Shown: positions 26,267-34,827, counted from the first letter of the stretch. The stretch: DNA of 41,487 nucleotides from Verrucomicrobiaceae bacterium (GCA_016795465.1 JAEUHK010000104.1:1-41487); one strand, 5' to 3'. The notes: a model not told the origin generated them from the sequence alone. Translations and numbers: made by a program.

Positions 26267-27211
26267 ATGCAGCGCGGTGGATGCTTTTTCTGGTTGTGCA
26301 GCATGCTGCTCTTGGCGGCATGCGGGCGGAGGACCATGCCTCAAGAGCACACCGGCAAGGCTTTTGGCACCACCTGGAGTCTGAAGACCTTTTCCGGCCT
26401 CCCACCGCAAACAGTCGAAGGCCTCCAAACCCAGCTCAATGCCTGGGAAGCTCAAATCTCGCACTGGAGGCCCGATTCCGCTGTTTCGTGCTTCAACGCT
26501 TCCACGAGCACCGACTGGCAAAGCATGCCCGTGGAGGTCATCGAGCTAGTCCGGCTGGCCGAAAAGATCGCTCACGATACCGATGGAGCCCTCGACATCA
26601 CGCTCGCGCCTTTGATCGACCTGTGGGGCTTCGGTGCTGCGAAAGGTCGCGCCACACCACCAACGGATGAAGCCATCAACAAAGCCCGCGAAGTCTGCGG
26701 ATGGTCGCAGCTCGACGTCCGCGATGAGCCGCCTGCCATGCGCAAAAAACACTCGCATACACAGATCAACCTCTCGTCCGTGGCCGAGGGCTGGGCACTC
26801 GACCGCCTCGCTCGCTGGCTCGAAGCCTCCGGCGAGCACGATTTCCTCCTCGAACTCGGTGGCGAGGTCCTCGCGCGAGGCCACGCGGCCGATGGAAAGC
26901 CCTGGCTCGTTGGTGTGCAGGCACCCGATGCGCCTGTGGGCGACTCGATGCAGGCCCTGCGGCTCAACAATGCCTCGCTCGCCACCTCAGGCACCTATCG
27001 ACAGCGCTTTGAGCACGAAGGAAAAAGCTACGCGCATGTGCTCGATCCACGCACAGGCCGGCCGGTGGCCCATGTGCTGCGATCCGTGAGTGTCCAGCAT
27101 GCCTCCGCGGCCATGGCCGATGGCTATGCGACGGTTTTGCTCGTGCTCGGCCCGGAGCGCGGACGCGAGATCGCGGCCAAATTGAAGCTGAACGTCCTGT
27201 GGGTGGAGTGA
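26267..27211 (+). CDS. apbE: FAD:protein FMN transferase (ApbE family) lipoprotein
   Basis: A 314-aa enzyme that attaches FMN through a phosphoester bond to Thr/Ser in exported flavoproteins such as NqrB/C or RnfG. The N-terminus (MQRGGCFFWLCSMLLLAACG) has lipobox LAAC with C19, so it is probably a lipoprotein. Core motifs: GALDITLAPLIDLWGFG, INLSSVAEGWALDRLARWLE, ELGGEVLARG, SLATSGTYRQRF, HVLDPRTGRPV and ADGYATVLLVLG, which includes the conserved metal-binding acid region. No target flavoprotein gene is adjacent. The small upstream gap is shared with the divergent phosphoesterase. Confidence 0.93.
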   Translation: MQRGGCFFWLCSMLLLAACGRRTMPQEHTGKAFGTTWSLKTFSGLPPQTVEGLQTQLNAWEAQISHWRPDSAVSCFNASTSTDWQSMPVEVIELVRLAEKIAHDTDGALDITLAPLIDLWGFGAAKGRATPPTDEAINKAREVCGWSQLDVRDEPPAMRKKHSHTQINLSSVAEGWALDRLARWLEASGEHDFLLELGGEVLARGHAADGKPWLVGVQAPDAPVGDSMQALRLNNASLATSGTYRQRFEHEGKSYAHVLDPRTGRPVAHVLRSVSVQHASAAMADGYATVLLVLGPERGREIAAKLKLNVLWVE

Positions 27212-27221
27212 CCTGCGATGA

Positions 27222-27887
27222 TCAATCCTTGCCGAAGATGCGCTTCCAGATGGATTTCTTCTTGGGCTCCTCCTGCTTCACCGGTTCGGCACCAGGCGCA
27301 TAGATCGGAACGCCCTGCTGCACCGCGTTGCCGGGCTGGAAGCCCTGCACCGGCTGCGCCATCGGCTGCCCGCCCTGCAACGGTGTGGACTGCTCCTGCC
27401 CTGGAGGCGGCATCACCTTCGTGAAGTCCACCGTGGCGGGTTTGAAGGTGGGTGTCTTCGTGTTGTAATTGACCACCTTCGGCTTCCCGGCCTTGCCGCT
27501 GACATCGTAGGTGTAAATGATCTGCTGGAAGACCTCTCCTTGGAGATTGGCCGTCTGCATCTCCTTGATGCGGTTGAACTCGTCGAAAACGATCCGCGAG
27601 CGTGCCACGAGGTTGTTGCGGCCGTCATACACATTGCCTTGCGTGGGCTGGCCGAGGTCGTTCACGAGGTAATGCTTGCGCATCTGCAGCGCCCCGTGCG
27701 CGTCGTAAGTCCGCTCCTCCATCTCATGGACATTCATGTCGAGCACGATGTCCGTGTGCGAATTGTCCTCGTAGTAGTGGGAGCGTGCCATGACGCCCGA
27801 TTTGCCGGAAGGCGCGGGTGTGGCCGCCGGGGCGGCAGCAGCAAGCAAGAGAACCGCAAAAATGGCGGAGCATGAAATCGTGTTCAT
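27222..27887 (-). CDS. Exported protein of unknown function with YD-like motifs
   Basis: A 221-aa protein with signal peptide MNTISCSAIFAVLLLAAAAPAA, which sets the start at 27887. The mature N-half has tyrosine/aspartate-glycine repeats (ERTYDAHGALQMRKHYLVND, GNVYDGRNNLVARSRIVFDEFNRI, YTYDVSGKAGKP) that recall YD/RHS repeat strands but are too few to call. The second half is Pro/Gln-rich (PPPGQEQSTPLQGGQPMAQPVQG) and ends in a basic, amphipathic tail KKKSIWKRIFGKD. No known family is recognised. It is convergent with apbE (10-bp gap) and divergent from the GAF-domain gene. Confidence 0.8.
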   Translation of the reverse strand: MNTISCSAIFAVLLLAAAAPAATPAPSGKSGVMARSHYYEDNSHTDIVLDMNVHEMEERTYDAHGALQMRKHYLVNDLGQPTQGNVYDGRNNLVARSRIVFDEFNRIKEMQTANLQGEVFQQIIYTYDVSGKAGKPKVVNYNTKTPTFKPATVDFTKVMPPPGQEQSTPLQGGQPMAQPVQGFQPGNAVQQGVPIYAPGAEPVKQEEPKKKSIWKRIFGKD

Positions 27888-27957
27888 AAGGCAGTATGGT
27901 CGAGGATACTTCCCTCGTATCCCTGCCTCAACGAAAAAACCGAACCCTATACGCGCC

Positions 27958-28407
27958 ATGAGTTCCACCCATGCCCCGGCTCCCCCGTGGAGTGAATTCC
28001 TCGACCAGACCATTGCCTCCTTTGGCTGTGTGACGGGCACCCTGCACCGTCTCGACCCGGCGGACGGTCACCTTAAACTCGTGGCCCACCGCGGCATCCC
28101 GGACGCCCTCATGCCGGTGATCCAGAGCATCCCCGTGGGCAAAGGCATCGCCGGTGCCGCCGCGCAGCGGAAGGAGCCCGTCGAACTCTGCAATCTGCAA
28201 ACCGACACCTCCGGCGTCGCAAAGCCCGGCGCGAAGCAGACGCAGGTGCAAGGCTCGCTCGCCGTGCCCGTGCTGGACGTCGGCGGCCGTTTGTGCGGCA
28301 CACTCGGCATCGGCAAGCTCACGCCCTACGAGTTCAGCTGCGATGAAAAGCAGCGCCTCATCAGCACCGCTCAGGCCATCGCCGCCCGATTGCTCCCGGC
28401 TGGTTGA
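27958..28407 (+). CDS. GAF-domain protein
   Basis: A 149-aa stand-alone GAF domain: helix WSEFLDQTIASFGCVTGTLHRL, strand LKLVAHRGIP, then VGKGIAGAAAQRKEPVELCNLQTD and VQGSLAVPVLDVGGRLCGTLGIGKLTPYEFSCDEKQRLISTAQAIAARL, which covers the whole fold. No output domain is fused, so it may act as a small-molecule or redox sensor with a separate partner, or in the way of a methionine-sulfoxide reductase-type GAF enzyme. The Cys pattern is not diagnostic of that enzyme. The start at 27958 was preferred to a longer frame that overlaps the divergent gene. Confidence 0.87.
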   Translation: MSSTHAPAPPWSEFLDQTIASFGCVTGTLHRLDPADGHLKLVAHRGIPDALMPVIQSIPVGKGIAGAAAQRKEPVELCNLQTDTSGVAKPGAKQTQVQGSLAVPVLDVGGRLCGTLGIGKLTPYEFSCDEKQRLISTAQAIAARLLPAG

Positions 28408-28419
28408 GCTTTGGCTCGA

Positions 28420-28824
28420 TCAATGACAGCCGCAGCCTTCGCCGCAGCCGCCTTTCTTCACCATCTCCTCCGCGGAGGGCACTTTGCCGCTTTCGAGGCT
28501 CTTGCCCACGAAGGCATTCACCGCCTCCGCCACGCCGCTGAGCACTTCTTGAGCGTTCAGGAACGACGTGATGACCGGATTCGCCTCGCAGCGATCCTGG
28601 AGGCCGTTGAAACGGGAGATCTCATCGCCGTTCGGCTCCTCGCCGTGATGCTGCTTTTGATGCAAAGCACGGCCCAGCGTGGCCATCTCACGATACAGGG
28701 ACATGGCCGCTTCATCGGCGAGGAAGGTCTCGGCCTGCAAGCGGGCGTTTTTCACATCACCATCGGCTACGAGGACTTCGCAGAGTTCGATGATCTTGGA
28801 CTGGATGAGGGGGGAGGCGGTCAT
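28420..28824 (-). CDS. YlbF/YmcA-family protein with Cys-rich tail
   Basis: A 134-aa helical protein of the YlbF/YmcA (Com_YlbF) type: long helices SPLIQSKIIELCEVLVADGDVKNARLQAETFLADE and EISRFNGLQDRCEANPVITSFLNAQEVLSGVAEAVN match the family pattern. In Bacillus these proteins work with YaaT as a complex that carries Fe-S clusters and controls RNA processing. The C-terminus KKGGCGEGCGCH adds three Cys and a His, an apparent metal-binding tail that would suit an Fe-S role here. It is last in a minus-strand gene run, 55 bp after the aldolase gene. Start ATG 28824 gives the typical N-terminus. Confidence 0.8.
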   Translation of the reverse strand: MTASPLIQSKIIELCEVLVADGDVKNARLQAETFLADEAAMSLYREMATLGRALHQKQHHGEEPNGDEISRFNGLQDRCEANPVITSFLNAQEVLSGVAEAVNAFVGKSLESGKVPSAEEMVKKGGCGEGCGCH

Positions 28825-28879
28825 TGGGGGCGCGAGAGTAGGCCGGAAAGCCGTTTGCACAGGAAAAAGTGCGTCTTTT

Positions 28880-29593
28880 TCACCAGCTCCGCGCCACATC
28901 AAGGTTCCGTTTGAAGCCCTCGCGCACGAGCGAGAGGTCCGAATCCATCGCGATCCACGTCAGGCCGAGCACCTTGAGCTTTTCTTTGTCATCCGCATGC
29001 CGAACGAGGATGCCGCAGCCCTTGCCGTGATCTTTGGCAGCCTTCACGACGGCATTCAGGCACTCGTCGTAGCTGCGGGGCGACTTCCGCGCCTTCAAAT
29101 CGTAGCTCAAATCCGCCGGCCCGATGAACAATGCGTCAATGCCCTCCACCGCGGCGATCTGATCGGCATTGCTCACGCCTTCCGCCGTCTCGATTTGCGC
29201 GAGGATGATCGGCTTTGGCATCTCATCGCCCGGAAGGCGCATGCCATAGCCATACGCCCGCACCGTGCGGGAAACGCCGCGATGCCCCGCTGGCGGATAC
29301 GTCGCCGCCTTCACGCAATGCTCCGCCTGCGCCACGGTATCCACATGCGGCACCATGATGCCATCCGCCCCCCAATCGAGCACACGACCGATCAAATCCG
29401 CATGCGGGGCACTCACGCGCACGATGGCGAGCGTTTTGCTGCCGCGCAAAGCACGCAACTGGTCTGGCAGCGCGGCCTCCGATTCGCAGCCGTGCTCCAG
29501 ATCGATGAGCACCCAGTCATAGCCGCATTCCACCGCGAGTTCCGTGACCGCCGGTGATCCGATGGAGATAAAAGTGCCGATGTGTGTCTTCAT
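28880..29593 (-). CDS. HpcH/HpaI-family aldolase
   Basis: A 237-aa class II pyruvate aldolase-like protein of the HpcH/HpaI (2,4-dihydroxyhept-2-enedioate aldolase) fold. Catalytic signature DLEHG (H34), substrate Arg R59 (IVRVS), divalent-metal ligands E135 (AQIETAEGV) and D161 (GPADLS) are all visible. It would cleave or form a hydroxy-keto acid with pyruvate or a related aldehyde; the substrate is unknown. Its start overlaps the stop of the kinase gene upstream by 4 bp, which suggests translational coupling. Confidence 0.92.
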   Translation of the reverse strand: MKTHIGTFISIGSPAVTELAVECGYDWVLIDLEHGCESEAALPDQLRALRGSKTLAIVRVSAPHADLIGRVLDWGADGIMVPHVDTVAQAEHCVKAATYPPAGHRGVSRTVRAYGYGMRLPGDEMPKPIILAQIETAEGVSNADQIAAVEGIDALFIGPADLSYDLKARKSPRSYDECLNAVVKAAKDHGKGCGILVRHADDKEKLKVLGLTWIAMDSDLSLVREGFKRNLDVARSW

Positions 29594-30657
29594 GAGGGTT
29601 GGAGAATGTCGAGCCCGCTGCCTTCTCGCAAGCCCCGCAAGGCCGTGGCGAGCTTGGAGAGCGTTGTTTCGCGCAGCGTAGCCCCCGAGGAGCCGCTGCT
29701 GATGAGGAAAAAGCCGTCGTTGCGGTCAAAGTAGCCTGCGCCGACTCGGATGACGGCCTTCACGATCATGTTGCGCAGCAAGTGCAGCCAGAACCGCCTC
29801 ATGTGCTCCTGCGGCAAGACGCGGACACTTTCATAACCGTCCAAAGCCCTCTGCAAAAACGCCGCATCATGAAAACATGCCAGCAGCGAAAGGTCGTCCA
29901 TCGGATCGCCCGCAATGCTGTCATCAAAATCAATGAAGGCAGCGATCTGGTCGCGAGTGCCGAGGATGTTCCAAAGCGCCAGGTCTTTGTGCACGAGGCA
30001 GCCTTGAGGCAGATCGAGCAAACCGCGGTGCGTTTCGATTACCGCGTGGATTTCATCGGCATTCTTCAAGAATCCACGAGCCGTCAAAAAGCGCAGATGC
30101 TCATCGAGACGCAGGTGGAAGTAGTCGGCGTAGCTTGTTCGAAAGCCACGAAGGTGCTCATCCAGCACCCCAAAGCCCTCAAACGTGATCTCCTGCCACT
30201 TCGCCACCGCCGCGCCAATCTCGAACGCGATCTTCGGCACCTCCAGCGTGCCTTGTTTGAACCAGTGATTCAAATCGGGTGCTGAAATCCGCTCCAAAGC
30301 CTGCCATGCAAACGGCACGCGACTCCGCGAGGCATCACAGCCAAGCACTCGCGGCGTGACCACACCCGCCGCACGCACCTGATCGAGCAAAGCGGACTCC
30401 ACCGCCAGATGCGCATCATTCTCCGGTCCATTCTCCACGCGGATGAAAAGCGGCTTTCCATCCACTTCGGCACTCCATGTGAGATGATTGCCCTGCCCGG
30501 CTCCAGGGCTCAAAACGACGTTCGAGGCATCAAAGTGCCTACAAAGCTCCTTTTCGAGCTCAAGCGAGATTTGAGCATCAGCCTCGCCACGCGTCTGCGT
30601 GCCATGAAACGCCGCCGGGCGGTCGCATTTCCAGTAATAAATGTCGCGGCGACTCAT
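29590..30657 (-). CDS. APH-family small-molecule kinase-like protein
   Basis: A 355-aa protein with the aminoglycoside/choline kinase-like fold. The catalytic loop is H223-K-D225-LALWN230 and the metal motif is IDFD (D243). The nucleotide-lobe strand reads LFIRVENG with Arg73 where many kinases have Lys; Arg at this position is common in APH-family members. A helix-rich C-terminal lobe follows (FWLHLLRNMIVKAVI). Substrate is unknown; metabolite phosphorylation is more likely than drug resistance given the setting. The 4-bp overlap with the HpcH/HpaI gene suggests they may act on related metabolites. Confidence 0.88.
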   Translation of the reverse strand: MSRRDIYYWKCDRPAAFHGTQTRGEADAQISLELEKELCRHFDASNVVLSPGAGQGNHLTWSAEVDGKPLFIRVENGPENDAHLAVESALLDQVRAAGVVTPRVLGCDASRSRVPFAWQALERISAPDLNHWFKQGTLEVPKIAFEIGAAVAKWQEITFEGFGVLDEHLRGFRTSYADYFHLRLDEHLRFLTARGFLKNADEIHAVIETHRGLLDLPQGCLVHKDLALWNILGTRDQIAAFIDFDDSIAGDPMDDLSLLACFHDAAFLQRALDGYESVRVLPQEHMRRFWLHLLRNMIVKAVIRVGAGYFDRNDGFFLISSGSSGATLRETTLSKLATALRGLREGSGLDILQPS

Positions 30658-30665
30658 GCGGAGGG

Positions 30666-31538
30666 CTAATCATTCCAGCCGGTTGCCACGAGGCTTTGCA
30701 TCATGGTGTCAAGCACCTGGATGGAAGGGGTGAATGACTGCTCGTGTTCTGTCACCCAGCGCTTGGCTGCAATTTCATAGCGGTCAAATGACCTGGTGAA
30801 TTGGCCGTAATCCTCCATGCTCCAACCCAGGTGAGATTTCTGGTCTGAAGCAGGCAGGTCTTTCGCAGCGAGTGGGAAGGTTGCGATGATCTGGCAGGAA
30901 TCGTCATCTGACATCCCAAGGAACAAATAGTGCAGCAGCCCGTCTCTGACCAGCTCCGGCTCAATGGTCCATTGTGCGACCAGGCGGATGCCTTGCCCGC
31001 CATTGAACTTGATCTGACGTTTGAGGCTTTGAAATGTGAGCGAAGCATCCATGAAAGCGGGGCCGGGGTGGGCTTCATCACGCGCAATCAAGCTTTCAAT
31101 GCCTTGGCGCAAGTTCTTGAGCAATTGCTCGCAAGGCAAGGGTTCGTGGATTCCGTTGGTGAAAGCCCTGCCCCACTGCGATGCTCTGTGAACCAATATC
31201 TGAGGGGCCAATTCATTCTCTCCGGCTGTCTTCAGGTCGAATGCTACGTCTTCTGGCAGCAAGGATGGTAATCTGATAGCCCAATGTTCAGGACGGCAGG
31301 CATATCCTGGTTTAAGGATGGAGCGCTTGTCGGCCTGATACTCTTTCCAGGCTGTGTTGGAATAGAGTGGTTTGAGGGGCACATGTTCGCAAACGGCCGA
31401 TTTTGACCATTTTGTCGGAACAAGAATGCTAAAAGGACCGGCATGCAATCTCGTGCTGGAAACAGTGGTCTCGGCCCGGCTAATGATCGGCTTGGCAGCG
31501 CCTAAACAAAGGAGTTTGATCAGATGACGTCGATTCAT
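30666..31538 (-). CDS. Exported protein of unknown function, atypical base composition
   Basis: A 290-aa protein with N-terminus MNRRHLIKLLCLGAAKPIISRAE, a likely Tat or Sec signal. I recognise no family. The mature part has mixed alpha/beta content (STRLHAGPFSILVPTKWSKSAVCEH, GGQGIRLVAQWTIEPELVRDGLLHYLFLGMSDDDSCQIIATFPL), with strands that could form a PsbP/Mog1-like sheet, but this is weak. Codon use is visibly less GC-rich than the flanking genes, so it may be a recent arrival. It sits 8 bp upstream of the kinase gene and 16 bp downstream of the symporter gene, within a minus-strand run. Confidence 0.75.
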   Translation of the reverse strand: MNRRHLIKLLCLGAAKPIISRAETTVSSTRLHAGPFSILVPTKWSKSAVCEHVPLKPLYSNTAWKEYQADKRSILKPGYACRPEHWAIRLPSLLPEDVAFDLKTAGENELAPQILVHRASQWGRAFTNGIHEPLPCEQLLKNLRQGIESLIARDEAHPGPAFMDASLTFQSLKRQIKFNGGQGIRLVAQWTIEPELVRDGLLHYLFLGMSDDDSCQIIATFPLAAKDLPASDQKSHLGWSMEDYGQFTRSFDRYEIAAKRWVTEHEQSFTPSIQVLDTMMQSLVATGWND

Positions 31539-31554
31539 AAAAAGTGAGAGCGGC

Positions 31555-32487
31555 TCATGCGGACGGTGGACGGCGCTTCCAGATGGCCGCGGCGATGCCT
31601 CCGATGATGTTTTGCATCACACCGCTGAAGACGCCCGCCGCCGCGGCGAGCGGCATGCTGGCAAAGTGAATGCGGGCCAGCGAGGCGGCCATGCCGCCGT
31701 TTTGCATGCCCACCTCGATGCTCACGGTGCGGGCGATGGACTCTGGATAGCGCAGCACTTTGGGAATGGCGTAGCCGACGGCGAATCCGATGACGTGCAG
31801 CACGATCGCCGCGAGAGCCAGAACGCCAAAATTCTTCGCGATGGCCTCTGCGCTCGCCGCCATGATGCCGCCGGTGACGCAGGTGAAGGCGAGCACGGCC
31901 ACCGTCGGCCCGGCGGCACCGATGCCATCGGCCACACGCGGCATTTTCCAGCGGATGAGCACGCCGAGGACCACCGGGGCGAGCGTGAGCTTGCAGGCAT
32001 CTAGCGCCAGCTTCACCGCATCGACCGGCACATACTGCCCCGCCAACGTGCTGGTCCACATTGGCGTGAAAAAGAACGCGAGCACCGTCGAGAACAGCGT
32101 CAGCACCACCGAAAGCGCCACGTTCGCTTTGGCGAGATAGGAGATCATGTTCGAAGCCATGCCGCCGGGGCAGCTCGCGACCAAAATGATGCCCACCGCA
32201 AGGCCCGGCTCCAGCCCGAGCATTTTCGCCGTGGCCCAGCCGGCGAGCGGCATGATCGTGTATTGAGCGATGAAGCCCAGCGTGACACTTCCCGGCATGC
32301 GGCTGATCGCCTTGAAGTCGTCAAGACTCAGCGTCAGGCCCATGCCGAGCATGGAGGCCGCGAGCGACCAGAAGATCCAGTCTGAGGTAAACCACAGCAT
32401 GACCGGCGGCTTGAAAAACGCGATGACCGCCAGCGTGACGAGCCACACGGGGTAGAGATTGTTGAACCAGTCAAAGAAGCGTTTCAT
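31555..32487 (-). CDS. Bile acid:sodium symporter (BASS)-family transporter
   Basis: A 310-aa integral membrane protein with about nine to ten helices. Family marks: SMLGMGLTLSLDDFK after the first helices, a helix break SCPGGMASNMISYLAKANVALSV that forms part of the sodium site, and SIEVGMQNGGMAASLA, the crossover motif with Glu/Gln/Asn ligands. In bacteria such proteins import organic anions (keto acids, pantothenate-like compounds), not necessarily bile acids. I start at ATG 32487 (MKRFFDWFNN). It is first in the minus-strand run that ends with the YlbF-like gene; an anion importer fits upstream of an aldolase and a kinase, though this is inference. Confidence 0.92.
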   Translation of the reverse strand: MKRFFDWFNNLYPVWLVTLAVIAFFKPPVMLWFTSDWIFWSLAASMLGMGLTLSLDDFKAISRMPGSVTLGFIAQYTIMPLAGWATAKMLGLEPGLAVGIILVASCPGGMASNMISYLAKANVALSVVLTLFSTVLAFFFTPMWTSTLAGQYVPVDAVKLALDACKLTLAPVVLGVLIRWKMPRVADGIGAAGPTVAVLAFTCVTGGIMAASAEAIAKNFGVLALAAIVLHVIGFAVGYAIPKVLRYPESIARTVSIEVGMQNGGMAASLARIHFASMPLAAAAGVFSGVMQNIIGGIAAAIWKRRPPSA

Positions 32488-32610
32488 GCGGTGCGCAGGA
32501 TGGCAGAGAAAGACGGCCGTGGCGGCGAGGAATATCACCGGGCTGCATGTTATGCTAACACGCAGGTGGCTCTTGCCGCGCCGGAATCACCGCCCACCAT
32601 CCGGCAGCCC

Positions 32611-33423
32611 ATGCCCGAGCTCCCCGAAGTCGAAACCACCCTCCGCGGCGTCTCGCCGCATCTGATCCGTCATCGCATCACCGAGGTCATCGTGCGTGAC
32701 AAACGCCTCCGCTGGCCAGTGCCGGATGCCATGCATGATCTCGAAGGCCAGCGCATCACCGCCGGTGAGCGACGGGCGAAGTACATGCTCTTCCACACGG
32801 CCAAAGGCACGCTGCTGCTGCACCTCGGCATGTCGGGCAGCCTGCGCATCGTGCCGCCGGACACACCTTGGCGTAAGCACGACCACTTCGCCCTCACGAT
32901 GGACACGGGAAAACAGCTCCGCCTGCATGATCCGCGACGCTTTGGCGCCGCGCTGCTCATCGAGGGCGATCCGCAGCAGCACAAACTGCTGTGTGAACTC
33001 GGCCCCGAGCCTCTCGGTCCCTATTTCACCGCCAGCCATCTCAAGTCCGCCTGCGTAGGCAAAACAGCCGCCATCAAGCTGGTCATCATGGATGCGCATA
33101 TCGTCGTGGGCGTGGGCAACATCTATGCCAGCGAGGCGCTCTTCATGGCCGGCATTGATCCACGCAAACCGGCCGGCAAGGTGAGCCTGCCACGCTTGGA
33201 GAAGCTCGTCGCCGCCATCCGCGAGGTGCTCGCGGCCTCGATCGAGATGGGCGGCACCACGCTGCGGGACTTCCTCAATGAAAAAGGCGAGCCCGGTTAC
33301 TTCAAGCAGACGCTCCGCGTCTATGACCGCGCTGGCGAGCCCTGCCGCGTCTGCGGCGCGAAGGTGAAGAAGATCGTCCTCGGCCAGCGCTCGACCTTTT
33401 TCTGCCCGAAGTGCCAGAAATAG
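32611..33423 (+). CDS. mutM: DNA-formamidopyrimidine glycosylase (Fpg/MutM)
   Basis: Base-excision-repair enzyme that removes 8-oxoguanine and formamidopyrimidines and nicks the AP site. The N-terminus MPELPEVET gives catalytic Pro2/Glu3 and fixes the start at 32611, 40 codons inside a longer frame. Other features: a conserved Lys in RRAKYMLFH, the helix-two-turn-helix with VGVGNIYASEALFMAGIDP, and a C-terminal zinc finger C-x2-C-x16-C-x2-C (CRVCG to FFCPKCQ) with the conserved Arg of LGQRSTFF. At 270 aa it is complete. It begins 123 bp from the divergent symporter gene and is 48 bp upstream of the glpX-type gene. Confidence 0.97.
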   Translation: MPELPEVETTLRGVSPHLIRHRITEVIVRDKRLRWPVPDAMHDLEGQRITAGERRAKYMLFHTAKGTLLLHLGMSGSLRIVPPDTPWRKHDHFALTMDTGKQLRLHDPRRFGAALLIEGDPQQHKLLCELGPEPLGPYFTASHLKSACVGKTAAIKLVIMDAHIVVGVGNIYASEALFMAGIDPRKPAGKVSLPRLEKLVAAIREVLAASIEMGGTTLRDFLNEKGEPGYFKQTLRVYDRAGEPCRVCGAKVKKIVLGQRSTFFCPKCQK

Positions 33424-33471
33424 CGCACTTCTGCCTTCGACAGCACGTCGTCATTCGCATTTAATCACGCC

Positions 33472-34527
33472 ATGTCCACCAGCCTTCCTCCGCTCCGTTC
33501 CACACTCGATCTTGAACGCGTCCTCGAGTTCGAATTCGTGCGTGCCACCGAAAATGCCGCGCTTCAGGCCATCCACTGGTTGGGCCGAGGTGAAAAAGAA
33601 CTCGCGGATGGTGCGGCCTGCTCCGCCATTTACGGCGTCTTCGACATTCTCGACATCCGTGGCGAAGTCGTCATCGGCGAAGGCATCAAGGACAACGCTC
33701 CCGGCATCTTCATCGGCGAGCATCTCGGCACCTGGCGGGATGGTTCTCCACGTTTCAACATCGCGCTCGACCCCATCGATGGCACGAGCAACATCGCGAA
33801 AGGCATGCCGAACAGCGTATCGGTGATCGCCGCCGCACAGGTGCCGGATGGAGCGCCGTGCGCGATGAAGAACCTGCCTTCGTTTTACTCGCACAAAATC
33901 GCCTACGGCCCCGCGGTGAAGAAGGCGCTCATCGAGAAAGGCGATCGCTGCTTCCTCGACATGCCGCTGAAGGACGTCATCGCCTTTGTCGCAGCCGCTT
34001 TGGGCAAACGCGAGCGTGACCTCGTGGTGTCCACGATGGACCGCCCGCGTCACGCGGACATCGTGCGACAGATTCGTGAAAGCGGCGCGGCTTTGCGCAT
34101 GATCTCCGATGGCGACATCGCCGCCGCAGTCGCGCCTTCGCTGCCGGATTCAAACGTCGATCTGTATGTCGGCATGGGCGGCTCACCGGAGGGCATCCTC
34201 GCCGCCGCGGCACTCAAATGCCTCGGTGGTGACATGCAACTCCGCATGTGGCCGCACACGGAGGAGCACAAGGCCGAGATCATCGCCGAAGTGGGCGAGG
34301 AGGAGCTCAAAAAGGTTTTCCGCATCGACGATCTCATTCTCGGCGAGAGTGCCCTTTTCTGCGCCACTGGCATTAGCGACAGCCCGCTGCTGCCCGGCTG
34401 CCGCCTCGTCGGTCATCGCGTGGAGACCCACTCCATCCTCATGCGTGCCCGCAGCGGCACCGTCCGCCGGATTCACGCCGTCCACGACCTCGACCGTAAG
34501 GTCGTGCCGCTGAGGGAGATGAAGTGA
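33472..34527 (+). CDS. glpX: Class II fructose-1,6-bisphosphatase (GlpX type)
   Basis: A 351-aa sugar bisphosphatase of the GlpX fold acting in gluconeogenesis (FBP to F6P; some members also take SBP). Metal-site elements: D46 (ADGAAC), E70 (VIGEGIKD), D100 (ALDPIDGT) and the later GGSPEG (substrate and metal binding, with LAAAALKCLGGDMQ). It differs from the common pattern: GEGE-xD-EAPM is GEGIKDNAPG, and DP-[LI]-EGT is DPIDGT (D103 instead of Glu). These suggest a divergent subgroup, but the main ligands remain. Closely follows mutM, without a known functional link. Confidence 0.9.
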   Translation: MSTSLPPLRSTLDLERVLEFEFVRATENAALQAIHWLGRGEKELADGAACSAIYGVFDILDIRGEVVIGEGIKDNAPGIFIGEHLGTWRDGSPRFNIALDPIDGTSNIAKGMPNSVSVIAAAQVPDGAPCAMKNLPSFYSHKIAYGPAVKKALIEKGDRCFLDMPLKDVIAFVAAALGKRERDLVVSTMDRPRHADIVRQIRESGAALRMISDGDIAAAVAPSLPDSNVDLYVGMGGSPEGILAAAALKCLGGDMQLRMWPHTEEHKAEIIAEVGEEELKKVFRIDDLILGESALFCATGISDSPLLPGCRLVGHRVETHSILMRARSGTVRRIHAVHDLDRKVVPLREMK

Positions 34528-34579
34528 TCGGGTCTAGTTTGCGCTTGTTTGACTGCTTCCAGATCGTTATCGTCCGCGC

Positions 34580-34819
34580 ATGACCACTGTCTATGATGAG
34601 GCCATTGATCTGATCGCCCGGGGGCACACCGCCGAGGAGTTGCTGGCATTCAAGCCATCGCCAGAAGCCCAACAACGCTTCGAAGACCTGATCGCCCGAG
34701 AAAAGACCGCGGGACTGCTGCCGGAAGAATCCGAGGAGCTCGACCGGATGATGGAGCTTCACCGCATGCTGACGCTGGCCAAATCTCGCGCACGAATCAG
34801 GCTCCACCAAAACGCGTAG
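34580..34819 (+). CDS. Small helical protein paired with the HNH nuclease
   Basis: A 79-aa acidic, all-helical protein (IARGHTAEELLAFKPSPEAQQRFEDLIAREKTAGLLPEESEELDRMMELHRMLTLAKSRARIRL is its core pattern). From memory, close relatives with FKPS, REKT-G-L and E-LD motifs precede HNH nuclease genes in cyanobacteria and other phyla, with no assigned function. It ends 8 bp before the HNH gene, so the two form an operon. The size, charge and position would suit an antitoxin or inhibitor of the nuclease, which is a hypothesis only. Confidence 0.8.
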   Translation: MTTVYDEAIDLIARGHTAEELLAFKPSPEAQQRFEDLIAREKTAGLLPEESEELDRMMELHRMLTLAKSRARIRLHQNA

Positions 34820-34827
34820 GCCTCGGC

